From: Sitta carolinensis
Lineage: Eukaryota; Chordata; Aves; Passeriformes; Sittidae
Assembly (NCBI GenBank): GCA_032173965.1
Contig: JAVUNC010000004.1
Location: 19,011,001-19,075,000 of the forward strand
Reading direction: 5' to 3'
Length of the DNA: 64,000 nucleotides
Made by a program: the position numbers and the translations under genes. How positions within the stretch are numbered: position 1 is the stretch's first letter; the number at the start of each line of letters is the position of its first letter. Shown here one piece after another: positions 25,601 through 39,098 of the stretch. Below the pieces are notes generated by a model. It did no database searches. It had not been told where the DNA came from and saw only the letters and a program-made list of their open reading frames with translations.

Positions 25601-28600
25601 TGCTATTGAAAAAAGTACTGCAGACATAAAAATTAAATTTATTGTTGCTTTAAGAATTTAAGAGGATTTTATTTTTTCTGAAGACAGGATTAAGAATTCT
25701 CTGTAATGACCAAATCTTAGGTGTTATTTTATTTTAATTGGTTTTTGGGCTATGTTGAAAGATGAACAATTTCTTCAATTTGAATTCTGTTAATAAGAAG
25801 AAATTACTTAAGTCTCACCCCACATGGATAACAACTGAAGACAAACTAAGTAGTTATAACATCTTTCTTATCACTTCCACGAGGATTGCAGTTGGTGCCT
25901 GCAGGGAATATGAGATAATGAGAGATCTTCTACCAGAGGGGTGCGCAGTATTTCAATACCTGAGATACCTGTTCTGTGTGAGGGGGTCTGTGACAGCAGT
26001 CTTACCTCTGGCCCCTTTTCTCTTCCACTTGTACCTCTTTGCCCCTGGGCACTTGCTTTCCAAGGTCTGTGTGCTCTCCTACAGTGAAACACTGCTGTTA
26101 AGGGCTCTCTTGTGCTCTACAACCTTGAATAATGAGTGAAATTAAAAAACAAGTGACATATAGTGGAGAAAAATGAACGAAAGTGGAAAAGGAGTTGGAG
26201 AATATAGACAGCAAGGACAGCAGTGACACATGGCTACATATCTTTCATTGTCCCTGTGTTTGGCTTGGGAAAAATGATCAAGAAAACTTCTCATCTCTGA
26301 GAAGTTTTTATACATTACTGTAATTCACATACTGTATGAAACCTTTTAAAAAGGTTTCAGCAAAATGTAGATAATAATATCTATATACTCTACTAAGCAG
26401 TGAAGATGTACCAAAAAGCACTGCACAGAGAAGCTTGTAGCTAAAGACCAAACATGAATAACATGAATAGAGATACAAGAGACTGATATTGAACAAGATA
26501 GTAAGGCCTGGGTCGATTTTCCACACTTGGCACTTTCTGCTTTTTCAAACAGAGATGTTCAGAAATTAAATTTTTTTCTTTCCAAAAAGCTTGTTGACAA
26601 GACTATTAATATCTTAACAGCCTCAAGTAACATTTTTTAAAATTAAAATGTGATATGGTATAATAAGCACTGTCTTATTATACTAATGCAGACATTCTAC
26701 CGCTACAGCCAGATCAGGCTGTACAATTAAAATTGTATTGCTCTTCTTTCAGTATTTCATGCATCCTGATTAGCAATTCAGCTAGTACTGTGTGACAGGT
26801 GAATTTTTTAATGCTTATGATACTGTGAAGTTGGTGACCAAAAAAACCCAGATGTAAGTATATGCTGCATATACTGTATATGCTGTAGATGTAAGTTCAG
26901 CATGTCACTTAGCATTTTTCAACTATCTATAGAATCTAAGCAGAATTAGCGATCAGTTTAGATAGAAATTGCATCCCCAATACTTGAGCTTCTCTTGCTT
27001 TGCACTATTATATGTTTCATATCTCAGTGTAATTATTTTCACCTGAGAGGGAAAACCTTCACTGCATCATACAAGCATGCTGTAAAGAACGGGTAAGGGA
27101 TAGAAAAGAAGAGCAGTTGATTAATGAAAGAAGTGTTGCCTCAGATAAGCAGTATATACAAGCACTAATATGCTATAAGACTACCAAATATTGATTTATA
27201 TTGCTTCTATTTGCAGAGGTTCATAGTCAGATCTTACTATCCTCAGGAAAGTGATGAATATGTGATAGATACCATAAGCAAGAGAATATCAAATAATATC
27301 AGGTTATCAGATAACAGATCCATCCTTTGAACTAGTCAGAGTTTTAGGAAATACCTGTCTTTTATAGAAAACGCAACATTCAATGGAACAAATGCAAAGA
27401 TGTCTGTGCCCTGAAGACAAAATAACTTTGTCTCATGGAAGCGTGCTGCAAAACAGAAATAAGGATTAGCAGATTCTGGAACAATAACATGACAGTTTAG
27501 CTTGTAAAATACAATTGCTTTTAACCAATTTAACTTCAAATATTAAGAAAATTACTGAGTATAAATAAATTTTAAAAGCCTTTAGAGAGAAGTAACACAT
27601 AAATATGCTATAAATTTGTATACCTCACATATCAAATCTAGTTTATTCTGCATTCCACTGAGGTACAGGACACCGTAGATGAATGTTTCAGAATAGACTT
27701 GGCCACCATTCATTGGCCACCAGACATGCCATTTCATTGCAAAGGGATAGCTGAGAGGTAGTAGTAAATTATTAGGGAATCTCTGTATGTTTCTAGAGTG
27801 CACAGGAGCTTTCGGAGAACAGGAGACCATCAGGAAGAAATAAGTGATATGCCTTTTTTGCTTACATTACTGCAAATATTTCATCCTCTTCTGAAGTTTA
27901 AATTTAGAAAGATTTTGAAAAAAATTGGAAAGGATTCAAAACAGGTAGAAGAAGGAATATGGAAAAAAGTGAAAGAGGAGGAAGAGTAAGGTGCTCAGTT
28001 CAAAAGCCAATATGTGAACAACATATTTGCATACAGAAGCAGAATAGTCAGGTATCAAAATGTTTTGTGTTTACTGTTAAAATAACTTCTGGAGGAATAA
28101 GACAGGAATAGACCTTAGGTGCTGGCAATGTTCTCCCTCAGTCATGTGGCCCTGACAAGAAAGGACTATTGTGCCAGTAGGACAATTGTGAGGCAGTATT
28201 GCACTTACACGTTCATTAATATGAAAAAGGGCCTTCCAAAAAGGGATAGCACTAGAGTGATAAAACAAGGCGGTACTAAAAAAAATAGGGCATAGCTTCT
28301 AATATTGATGATAATAAACACAACTTGACCTACATGGGAGATCACAGAGATTAATTTTGTAGCAATTACAAGCCATTAAAGAATCATGAAACTGTAACCC
28401 AGTAATCAGGTTGCAGTGGTGAAAAGAAAAGATAATTCTTCAAGATAACTATGACAAAAGTTCATGTCTATTATTTTAGGCTCTGGAATACGACAGGAAG
28501 TTGGTCTTCCTTATTTCTGCTTTGCTGTGTTAATGAGTAGAAGTATAGTAATTTTTTTTTCTTTGATTAGATGTGGGTAACTTTGGGAGAGTTCCTAAGT

Positions 28601-29754
28601 GTGTAAGGAACTAATATTAGTTAATAACACAACGCTTGTGTTGGAAAAATGTGATTTCTCCTACCTTGTTTAATCCTTAGATTTAAAGAAAGGAACCTTG
28701 GGAGGAGGGTTAAATAAAAAATTTTGTCTCTAAAATTCTTTTCATTCACCTCTGTAATGGTCTTTGTCTTTTTATTGTATCTTTACCAACGAGGTGTCAT
28801 CACTGGTAGATGCACTTGCAGCTAAATGTTGCAGTAAATTCGAGAAAGTACTGCTTTGTTTTGTGTTTTGTTATGATAGTGCATTTCAACTTTGTAATGT
28901 ATTTGCATAAAGTTGTGGGTTTAGTTCATATCTACCAATTACATCATTCAGCTAAATCACACCAGTCCTGGGCAAACAAGGACCTTTTTTATTCACCCCT
29001 TTTTGACTGAGGGAGTTTCCACAGCTTGATACCATGAGAAGTTATACAAAGCAGTTATCTTCAATTAGGTAAAGACAAAGGGAAATAAAGTTGATTGCGA
29101 AGGAACTTCAAAGATCTATAGATATAGAAGTGAGAACCATTAATCTACAAACTGTAAATACCATGCCAGCAAGGATTATAAAAGTTAATCTTGTGGACAT
29201 AAATCGTTAATATTTGGATCAGACTGCCAGAATGCCTTTGCCATTTGATTAGCATTTGTTACAGGTAAGGAGAATTTATTATAATGGGCAATAATGTCAA
29301 AGAGCAATGCCTAACAGGTTGAATAAATTACTGAGCTATTAAATATATGGTCTATTAAGACACTAAATGAGTTTGTAGAATTCTGCAAAAGTCAATTAAA
29401 AGAATCAATATACATAGAAACAAGCTAATTAGTAGAACTGATGAAGATGCCAGTGAAATCAGTGGGTATGTAATATATTATGGATGCGAAGCACTATTGT
29501 GTAACAGTGTCTTGTACCATTTTAGGAGGGCTCACTCTATATAAACCATGCTATAACACGTTAACAGATAGAAAAAAAATTAGTCAAAAGTAGTAATTTC
29601 TAAAAACTTAAAAAAGTGTAGTCAAAAGTAATGTCAGTTCTAAGTATATAAATTGGGGCATACACAGCATGTACGAAGCATGCTGATATTCCACTTCAGC
29701 AGTGACAATGTTCCTACTGTTACGTGAAAAACCTGAAATTGTACATGCACAGTG
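22642..29754. other. Gene-free AT-rich interval
   Basis: No gene is recognised. It contains an A-rich run (23349-23366), a small stem with flanking direct repeats at 26850-26896, and one ATG-initiated open frame of 125 codons at 25762-26139 that matches no known family. The rest is unique-looking AT-rich DNA. Confidence 0.65.
23349..23366. repeat. Poly-A run
   Basis: About 18 consecutive A residues. No poly(A) signal or retrocopy body was seen upstream, so it is listed as a mononucleotide repeat only. Confidence 0.9.
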
Positions 29755-30110
29755 TTCCCCTTCACCTGCACACCTGGAGTGCTGTGTCCAGCTCTATGCC
29801 CTTTGGTACAAGGAACATATAGAAATAATGAAGTGTGTCCAGCACAGAGCCACAAAGGTGACAAAAAGACTGGAGCATCTGCTTTGTGAGGAAAGTCTGA
29901 GAGCTGGGACTTGTTGCTGAAGAGCAGTCAGAGGTATGTCATCGATGTGTGTAAGTACCTGATAGGAGGGGATGAAACAGAAAGCAGCCCCTTTTCGGTG
30001 TGCCCACTGACACAGCAATGGTCAATGGGCACAAATGGAAACACATCCCTGAAGATATTCAAAACCTGACTGGATATGGTCAAACAGTGACCATATGATT
30101 TAAACCAGCT
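29755..30110 (+). mobile_element. CR1 LINE 3' fragment, internally deleted
   Basis: CR1-derived segments include 'cacctggagtgctgtgtcc', 'ccagcacagagccacaaagg', 'actggagcatctgctttgtg', 'gtgcccactgacacagcaa' and 'ttcaaaacctgactggatat'. Between the 'gggcacaaatgg' block and the 'ctgaagatattcaaaacc' block roughly 100 bases of the usual 3' region are missing. The very 3' terminus is not recognisable. The short open frames here are by-products. Confidence 0.87.
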
Positions 30111-33100
30111 TGTTTATGTGAACTCTATAAGTCCTTATTTCCTCTTGAAAAGAATTCTTATTTGAATGACAATTATAGTTTTAGATCAAGACTTCATAAG
30201 GTTTTTTATGTGTGCTGAATGTCTTTCTTGCAGCTTTTTTCCTTATTATTGTGGATGTTCAACAGGCATTCTGTGGAATCAATATGTGAGGTTTTAATAA
30301 TTTTCATCACATATTTTTTCTTAGAATTGTTTTATGCTTTATACTATTCAGTGTCTGCTTCTAATTTTCTCCATGATTCAATGTGACAAAATTTCTTTAA
30401 AGCATAATTAAGTTTTTCTACAGTAAACAGTTTAGTTAATTAATGAAGAGCCAATCTACATACACTCCTTAACATAACTGAAAATCAAAAGCTGGCATTG
30501 CCCAACAGGCTTATTCATTTATATTTGACTGTATAAAGGAATGAGCATTATCAATTATGTATCAAGTAAATGTAGACTGTGGCTGTCCACCATCATAAAA
30601 ACTCAGCCTCAGTATAATCAATCTGTGTATTATACTACACTGTTCTCTATATCATTAAACAAGGATCATTAAAAAAGGAAAAAAGAAATCAGCTGTGAGT
30701 TACCTGGGCTTGCTGTGGTTTTACCCTGTTTGTGACCTGCTGTCCTGTGTGAGGGGACAGGGCCATTGCTCTGAAAGATCAGGAGCTCACAGTGTTCAAG
30801 GTCTAAAGGTAGCAGTGGGGCAGCAGAAAGCTTCCCACCAAAACCAGTGATACCTTCAGGCATTCTGGCTACCCTGTAAGGAATTGGGGGCTGCAGTGAC
30901 CAGCAGTGTAGTAGAGAATTAGAATAGAAAGGTGTCCCTTGCAGAAGGATTGTCCTGAGCAAAGCTAACCAAAAGCTTTCAGCAAAATACAAATTTTGTA
31001 CTAGAAATGTCAGATGACTTTGTGCCTCAGGGGTCTAACATGCTTCAGCTGAGACTCAGGTGGGCTTCTAATAGAAGCAGGTGCCTGAAGACAAGGCACC
31101 CCAAACCCACCTTGGTCCTGCAATAGAAACAGTGCATCTGCTCATGGCACACCAGGATTTATGGCTCCAGGACACATTTGCCATTTTTATGTAGTAACTT
31201 CATGGAAATCTTCGGATTCAACTGTTGCTTGAATTGTCTCTAAGGAGCATGAATATTCATAAAAATAATGTATAAATTTGTCATTGTGTGTATGAAATTA
31301 ATGTAGAATACAAACAATATTAATTTACTGGTAAAATGCTGCACTAAAAAGCACATTTACAGCTATTTTATGAATTAATCATTATGGTCCTTCAAAGGAC
31401 AACCTTACTCTAATGATTTTATTAAATATATCTATACAGCTGAAGTTAAACAAAGGGTTGTCAAATGCTTTCAATTTTAAAGTTACAGGAATGCATTGGT
31501 TTTTAAGAATACTTGTTTGGGGTTTCTTTGTATGATTATTAAGTGCTCTTGCACAATGAAGCCACTACCTTTCATGCAATTCTATCAAAAGCAGCTGTGA
31601 TTATCAGTCTTTTTTCAACAGTAGTAGAATTAAGTTAGACTAAATAATTGATTAAACCAAAATTAGACTTTTTTCATGAATTGTAAGGGAGTCAGAATTG
31701 CTTGTTGTCAATATGTTTTGTTGAATATGTATTTATTGGAACAAAGAACAGACTAGATAATTTTATTTACCTTTCTTTTGAACATTTACTTATTATTCTT
31801 TGTAATTAAAAAAAATGCAGTCAGTATATTCTGGTTCTTAGCTAATAAATATATATTTTTTTTTTAAAGAAGAAAAAAAGTGGGAGAATCTGTGTGATAA
31901 ATCCAAGATAAATAATTTTTTTTTTTTTTTTAACTTAAATAAGATTTATATGTTGCCTTAATTTATTACTAAGGTTGTTCCAGTGTTCTGGTCACATGGC
32001 ATATACTATTTTGGAAATAAATCAGAATACTTATTCTTAGATAATTATTAACATTTTTTGACCATTCCTAATTCTGGTTTGGAAATTATGTCTGGTTTTG
32101 TGGCTAAATGGATTATTTCATGATCTTTGAAAAATTTCTGAACCTTGGTTAAGAATTAACACCTCCAGACATCAACATACAGCAATCACTTAAGTGACTT
32201 TGATACTTACTATCATTTTAGTTTAATAAATGTATGAGACAGAGACATGCACAAGTCCTTATAGGACATGCCTAATGGTTTAAAAAGGAAGATAATGCAA
32301 AGTTAAAGCTGATATCAGTCACAGGCCTGGAAAATGGCAAATGAGAGATTTTAAATTCTGTATGGATTTTTTAAAAACAAAGTTATTTACTCACTTGCTC
32401 AGAAATTGCACTTTTTTTCTTTCTAAGGTCATCGATACTCATTTTTCATTTATCTTTATCCAGTTCTCTGGGCTAGGAAGGATAGTGAATCTTAAATTCA
32501 AACACATTTTAGTACAAATAACTGTCATCAGCAGACACTCTGGGAATGTGACACTGTGCGATTTTCATAAGAGAATAGTTGTCCATTTGTAGAGTAGAAA
32601 CCATCACACGTGACTGAATGTATACTGCTTCTGACTAACAGCAATGCCCAAAGCCCACAAGCCATCTCTGGAAACACTCATCTAACATTTCAGTGAATGC
32701 CCATGAATAATGGATACAATCAAAGACAATCAAGCCTGGTTGAAGTGGACTGCATATGATTTTCTAAGCAAAGGAAAGGAAGTGAGTTGATAAAAAATAA
32801 TCACCTCTGAAGAACTCAACCATTTGTTATCGCTTCTCTCAGGAAATAGAGATGGAAAACTGTCAAGAATGTCTTCTTTTAGTCCCTTGGCTCTCTTGAT
32901 TGCTTTTTTACCGGAACCCCTTCTCTACTTAAGCAAAGTGAGTTTCTTTGAGGGAATAGAATCAATCCACTGAGTAGAGAAAATGGTAAAAATGCAGGTT
33001 AACAGTTAATTATGTGAAGTTCAGTTATTTTATTTTTGCTACATCTCTCCGTGGATACCTTGATTCTAAATCTTATATAAAGAACATCCATGTTCCTACT

Positions 33101-36004
33101 TAATATTTAGCCCCTTTGAAGAAAAAGGGTTTCAGTACTTTGTATTTTAGACTCTTAATAGCTTCCCACTATTTATAGTCATAGCTTATCATGTAAACCT
33201 GGCATTAATTTCAATATAAACAAGACTAAATGTGAAGGTAGTCTCCATTTGAATATTTTCCAAATTTCTGTAAAATTTGCATATGAAAATGGAAAATCTA
33301 AATATAAATGAATCACCTGGAAAATTTATTTCTTGTATTTTTCTGAAACATGTGAATTTTGAAATTTAGACTTCTGAAATTCCTATAGTAAAACTTCCAA
33401 GAAATTTTAGCTTTCCTACAAGCCAGATGTCTTATTTCGTTGTTTATATTTCATAATAGCAGAGAACATATGTGGAAAACCTGCCTACTCTTTAGATATA
33501 GAGATGTAAACAAATGATTGCATGTGTTACTATTAATAGAACACTAGGGCAATCTAATAGCATTATAAGTTGGTGGGTTGTTTGAGTTTTTGTTCAGATA
33601 AAGATACTTAGGTAACTACAAGAAAAACACCAAAAATATTATGGATTATTCACTATTCATGTTAGCTAAAGCAAAAATGTATTCATCAGTGTTTGTTATT
33701 ACACCCTTCCTAGAAACCTGAAGGATTTATCTTTGAAAATCTTTTTTATGAACTCATTATGATTGAAAAAGAAAAATAAATCAACATCTCTCAATATGGC
33801 GAAAGAGACGTGTAAACGTTGTAATAAGTTTATGATCCCTTCATAAGTCATTCTTACAAATCTGTTCTTGGCAGTTCTTGTGGATGAGGAAGGTAAGTTC
33901 TTTAACTTTTATCAGATGTATTATTGCACAGATTTGGATATAATTACTTCAGTGATAAAAAGCACTGAGATTTACTGAATTGCAACCTTTTTAAAGTTAA
34001 TAAATAATAGGAAACTCATACTGAAATCATATGTTTTACCAATTGTCTGTAATTGAACAGATCACACTAATTAATCTGTCCCTTTTAGTCTGAAATACTA
34101 TTGATTCAAACTTTTAAAAATATTGAGACACCTGCTATTGACAAGATAGCATGGATAAAATTGCATGCTTGCTTGGCAAAGAAATAAAATTATCAATTAA
34201 TAACTTGTCTAACATAAACTATTTGGTGTGTATAAACAATATAATATCCTGTATCCTTGCTTCCTCCTGAATCATCTTGCATATTCAGAGACTTAATTGT
34301 CTACTGGTATTATAAAAGATCTTGGCCATGCAACTAATTTTCATTGAGGCTGAGTTGCTTAATATATTCTATAGGAGTGACTCACATATGCTGAAGTCCT
34401 TTATGATAGAAGGAAGCATAAAAGCTGTGTTAGATTTTGAAAGATTAACTCTCCAGCTTTGTGATAATAGTGTTGAAAACACTCTATTTGGGTAATAATA
34501 TTAAACATGTAAAATATGACATATTAAATTTGAAAAGGTGTATACAGCTTCTACATGAAGAGATAAATGTGTGCAATCTGAACTTGAGAATATCACTTGA
34601 GAGGAGGTGGCGACATTATTCAGAACAGGTAACTACAATCTTTCTATATTCAGGTCTTAGAGATGTAAATGTTTATTGCAATGTGTGATTCTGAATTCTC
34701 TGTGGGTATGTTTTCTAGTTTTTCAGACATAATTTGCACACTCTCCTTATTTTTACTTTTCCCCCTGTAGGATAAGCTTTTTTCTTTAAAATGCAATGTG
34801 AAACAATTTATACTCTGGTCCCAAAGACAATTCGCTATTATAGCAGCATATACCTTCCACCATGAGTTGAACATGCAGAATCCTCCCAGTGTAATTTAAT
34901 TAGCCCTTCTGCCTTTGGGTCCCATGGAGTTTTCCTCTGCCAGTTGCTGATTAAAGCTATTCTGTCTGACTGAGAAAAAAACAACTAATTATAATAATAT
35001 AATAATTTTGTATTTTAGGTTTTACAGAAACTGTCTGGAGTACTTTCCTGTTTCTTAATGATCTTTAATAGAGCAGATGGAATTCTCCAGTCTGAGCAGA
35101 AGCTACAAAAGAGTCTCTGAGGTTTATGATGTGTCATTTGGTTCACATCTGGCAGAGTAAGCCAGAATAAATATAAAAAAAGGAGAATGTTGAGGGGCTT
35201 TGATTCTGTTGCTGAGATATTCCCTATATAACATGTGTTGTGTTGCTAATTTGCTGGCTTGGAAACACCACTAAGGAATTATATTGGGATTTTTAAATTT
35301 TAAGCTCTGTAATATTAAAGATGTGCCATGATGAGACACAAAACTTGAAACAAAAAAGTACAAAATCTCCATCTAAAATGTAGCTTTAATGCACTCTAAG
35401 GGCTAATACCCAAAATCACTCCAAAGGCGAACTGCCTTCCTAAATAGCTGAAATTGCTTTTTATTAAAGAAAATAAAATAGGAAAACTCATTTTGGCAAA
35501 TTCTGACACTTCCAAAATTATGACCTCTAAATCTTTGTAGGTCATAATATGTCTCTAAATATAGACCCAGATTCTTAGTCTGCCTTGTTAGATATCTAGA
35601 TGCTTAGACATCATCCATAATACAACCTCTATGAAGGCGTTCTGTTTTTAAAGACCTATGCAGCTAACTTCCCATGGCAGCTGCTTTTCCCTCTCTGGTC
35701 CCACAAGCTACACAAAGTTTCTGTGTGGCATAAAAGAAACCTTCTTGAAGAACTGTCCTTCAGATCATGAAGAGAGATCTAAAAATTGGGATTTCTGCTC
35801 CATTTGGACAGACCCTGTAGGCAAGCTTACCACACACACACAAAAAAATTACATTACATGATGGGATCTTTCATGTATTATTTGTGATGCTGATAGTCAA
35901 ATCTTTGCTATATAAACCTTACCTAGGGTTCTCATATTCTGAAAAACTTGTCTCCTGGATGTGAGGATATTGGCTATTTGTGCATCTTAACCAGCACTTC
36001 CTTT
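30111..36004. other. Gene-free AT-rich interval
   Basis: No gene is recognised. The segment 30690-31190 is somewhat richer in G+C and could hold an old unrecognised repeat. There is a 17-nt T run at 31916-31932 and a short CA run at 35830-35841. Nothing else is visible. Confidence 0.65.
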
Positions 36005-37145
36005 TCAGCCATCTTCAAACATATCAGCAGTTACAGATGTATTGAACCAGAGAGCCCAAGACTGTACTTTTTTCAGTGTTTGTCCATCCTCAGAATAAAA
36101 AACCCTTTTCTTCTGCTCAGACAAAATGTGTGTTTTCACAAATGTGCTTTTACTTGTTCCTGTTGCTTTTTGTCCTGACAGTAGGTACCAATGAGAAGGG
36201 TGATTTTCTTTTCTTTTCTGATTTCCTTCCCTCCAGCAGGTAGTTATACAAACTGGTAAGATCTCCCTGACCCTTTTTGTTATGAAGCTGGACATTCCCA
36301 GCTCCCTCAGCCTTTCCTCATGTGAAAGATGCTCCAGTCCTTTCATTAGTTTTGTGGCCTTGTGCTGGACTTGCCCTACTAAGTGTATATACTTCTTGTG
36401 CTGGGGACACTCCAGATACAACCACGTTAGGGCTGAGAGGACTGCTCCCCTCCCCTGGCCTGCTGGCAATGCTCTGCCTAATGCAGCCCAGAAGGCTGTT
36501 GTCCATTTTGACACTTATTGTCCACCAGGATCCCAAGCACCTCCATTCATCTGCTTTCCTAGTGGTCAAGCCCCAGCATGCATAGCCACATAGGCTTCTC
36601 TCTCCTGAGGTGCAGGACTTCTCATTTACCCTTGTTGAATGTCATGAGAGCTGTCTCTTCCCAGTTCCCCAGGCTATCCATGTCACTTTGAAAAGCAGCA
36701 CCACCATCTGGTGCTCCTCCTACTTTTGTGTCATCTGCAAACTTGCTGAAGGTGTATTGTGCTCCCTAGCACAGGTCATTAGTGAAGATACTGAGCTATA
36801 CTGGACTCAGTATGACCTCTTGGTCTGCTCTTTGTGGCTTGCCCCCAGCTGCACTTTGGACCAGTGATCACAGCCTTCTGGACCTATTTTTTCAGCAAGT
36901 TTTCAATGTACTTCACTGTCCCCTAATGTAATTCACACTCTATTTATGATGACTGTTAAGGGAGACAGTGGCAAATGTTTGGAGGCAGTGCCAAAACCTG
37001 CACTAAACTCAAGGTATACAACAACCGCTGCTCTCCCTTCATCCACCAATATATTCACCTCATAATAGAAGGCTTTCAGGTTGGTCAGGCATGATTTTGC
37101 TTTCATAAATTCATGCTTTTTCCAAGCTCTACAAATCAATTGTGT
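36005..37145 (-). mobile_element. CR1 LINE fragment with RT catalytic remnant, reverse orientation
   Basis: Read on the minus strand this is a 5'-truncated CR1 beginning in the RT domain near 37145 ('aaaatcatgcctgacc', 'gccttctattatgag') and ending in the diverged 3' region near 36005. The codons at 36741-36730 (minus) still spell Phe-Ala-Asp-Asp within SKFADDTKVGG, the polymerase active-site motif, although frameshifts and stops on both sides prevent a full enzyme. Further 3', the blocks 'aggaaaggctgagggag' and 'tcttaccagtttgtataac' are recognisable. The 169-codon minus-strand frame at 36005-36514 (KATKLMKGLEHLSHEERLREL) is translated CR1 and is not a host gene. Confidence 0.9.
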
Positions 37146-38149
37146 AGATATATGAGGATTTCAAAAGTATGTCTTTTAATGAGGAAATTACTTAAGCATC
37201 TCTGAATCTGAACATTTCCATCAGGGTGGAGACTATAGAGTTCCACAACAACATCTTCTCTTGTCCCTTGTCAGAGGCAGAACCCTAAAGCACATAATCT
37301 CTAGTCTGTCCTTTTTTGTGTTCTTATACATTTAAACACTGACTGCTTTTCTTAGAATATTCTTTAGTCTAATTTTGTTTAGTTAGAAATTATGAAAATA
37401 CTTTTATATTAGGAACAAATATTTATATATTTCACTGAACTTGAATCACTGCATCTTATTCTTGAATAACATACTTTTTCAACCACTCAACCATTAAAAT
37501 TTTTCTAATAATGAATTAAAATATATTCAAGGCTGAAAACCTGCTTTGTTTTCAAATGTATGGCTGGTAACAGCTGATATCCTTAGCTAGAGTAATCAAG
37601 GCTTATAATAGAAATGTTAATGAGCCCTGAACTATAGAAGGGCAAATTGAAGAGTCAACTGTTATTGAAGGTAAAGTTAAAATACCATACCTGAGTAAGT
37701 TTTATGCTTCTTGAATACCTCTCTGATAAAGAATCTTAAGTCATAAACACTTTCAGAAGAAAAGATTTCGAAAATATTTGCTGTATGCAAAAAGTTTCTC
37801 TTTAAAATTTGTGTGAGAGTGTTCTGAAGTAATGTCATGAAACTTTGAGGGCTCTGTAAATCTGGCTCCAAGGTGAGAGATATAAAATTTCAGTTATCTG
37901 GAGTAGTCTTTAGTCTTACAATAGTGACCTGGCCATGAAGATGTGAATCCTGTTACTTTAAAATCTGAGAAGAAAGACAGAGCTTGGCAAATCTAGGTAT
38001 ACCTGTTCCTTCCATACAAGCTTTGACCTGCAGGACCTATCAGTGGGAATCTTTATTGCTTCCTGTAGAAAGCAAAAGATGAAAAATTATAGTTTTTAAT
38101 AATGCTGTTATATTTACATCCTAAGAAGTTATAATGGTACAGGAATTTT
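37146..38149. other. Gene-free AT-rich interval
   Basis: It contains no recognised gene or repeat. Confidence 0.65.
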
Positions 38150-38665
38150 AGGGTAAAATACAGTTGCTGCTCCCTGTCTGGAACGCAGTTGGCATGACTG
38201 GAACCTATTCCACAGAGATTCCCCATAAACACGCACCTGCTAAGGGGATGGGACAGAGGGTGGAGCAGAGTGAAGACACCATGGCCAGGCTCTGTTGAAA
38301 TCCTTGAAGGGGAGGGAACCTGATGGTACTTTGCAGCTGATAAACCACGTAACACCTGTCAGCCAGGGCAGATGGGGGAGGAGATGTCCTGCTGCTGAGT
38401 CAACAACTGTGGTGAAATCTCTCTCCTCAGATGAACTTGGTTCATTGTACCCCGAGCGTAACGTTAACACACAGTTCCATCCCAAAGTTACTCATCTCCA
38501 TGGTACAACCACCCTTTACTGGGCATGTGCTCAAAATTCTTTTTGACTGTATCTTTAAAAGCAAAGCGAGAGAATTTTACGCCAATCAGTAACAAATTAC
38601 TGGAGTCACTCAAGCTTCACCTAAACATAGAGAAATTGTGTAAAATCAAGTTGAGAATGGGGGGA
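38150..38665 (+). mobile_element. Putative internal tail of an endogenous retrovirus
   Basis: A G+C-richer segment lies immediately upstream of a purine run 'gagaatgggggga' (38653-38665) that looks like a retroviral polypurine tract abutting a TG-starting LTR. No env or other coding domain can be read with confidence, and open frames are short and broken on both strands. The call rests on the tract-LTR junction and on compositional contrast with the flanks. It could instead be an unrelated old repeat. Confidence 0.4.
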
Positions 38666-39098
38666 TGTTAGGGAAGACTCCATTTTAACTGCTGGGTCCA
38701 GGCGATGTGCTGAACCCGTCTTCTCCCATGTAGGGATGCCTGTTGGGTAAGAGTCACACTCTGTGCAAGATGAATATTTTTATTGGTGATTAGACCTTGT
38801 CTGTGTATTGTTAAAATATATTTTTGCAGTCAGATACTATCACCAGCACCTATAAAACTTAACCTGTCACAATTTTATATTCATAAAGAATGTTGGTGTC
38901 AGTCCTTCATGGGCAATGACGTTCACCACCAGTAACATACTCAAATACAGAGGAACACCTGCTGAGGGGTCTCCCTTTTGCTGCTGGTGTGTTTCCCTGA
39001 ACAAGTCACTCCTGCCCTCCCATCCAGCAGGAGTGCTCAGTGAAGGTCCTCATGATTGGACACTGACGGACTGGTCTGGCTTTCCTGGGCTATTGACA
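38666..39098 (+). mobile_element. Putative retroviral 3' LTR
   Basis: It begins TGTTAG directly after the polypurine-like run and plausibly ends TTGACA at 39098, giving short TGT...ACA inverted termini. A TATA-like box TATAAAA is at 38851, about 185 bp into the element, followed by a weak poly(A)-signal-like CATAAA. G+C content drops sharply after 39098. The family is not firmly identified. A 5' LTR, the rest of the provirus and a target duplication were not seen. Confidence 0.42.

Noticed and set aside
36005..36514. 169-codon minus-strand frame, the longest in the window
   Set aside because: The translation (KATKLMKGLEHLSHEERLREL) is the CR1 3' region in its sense strand, not a host gene.
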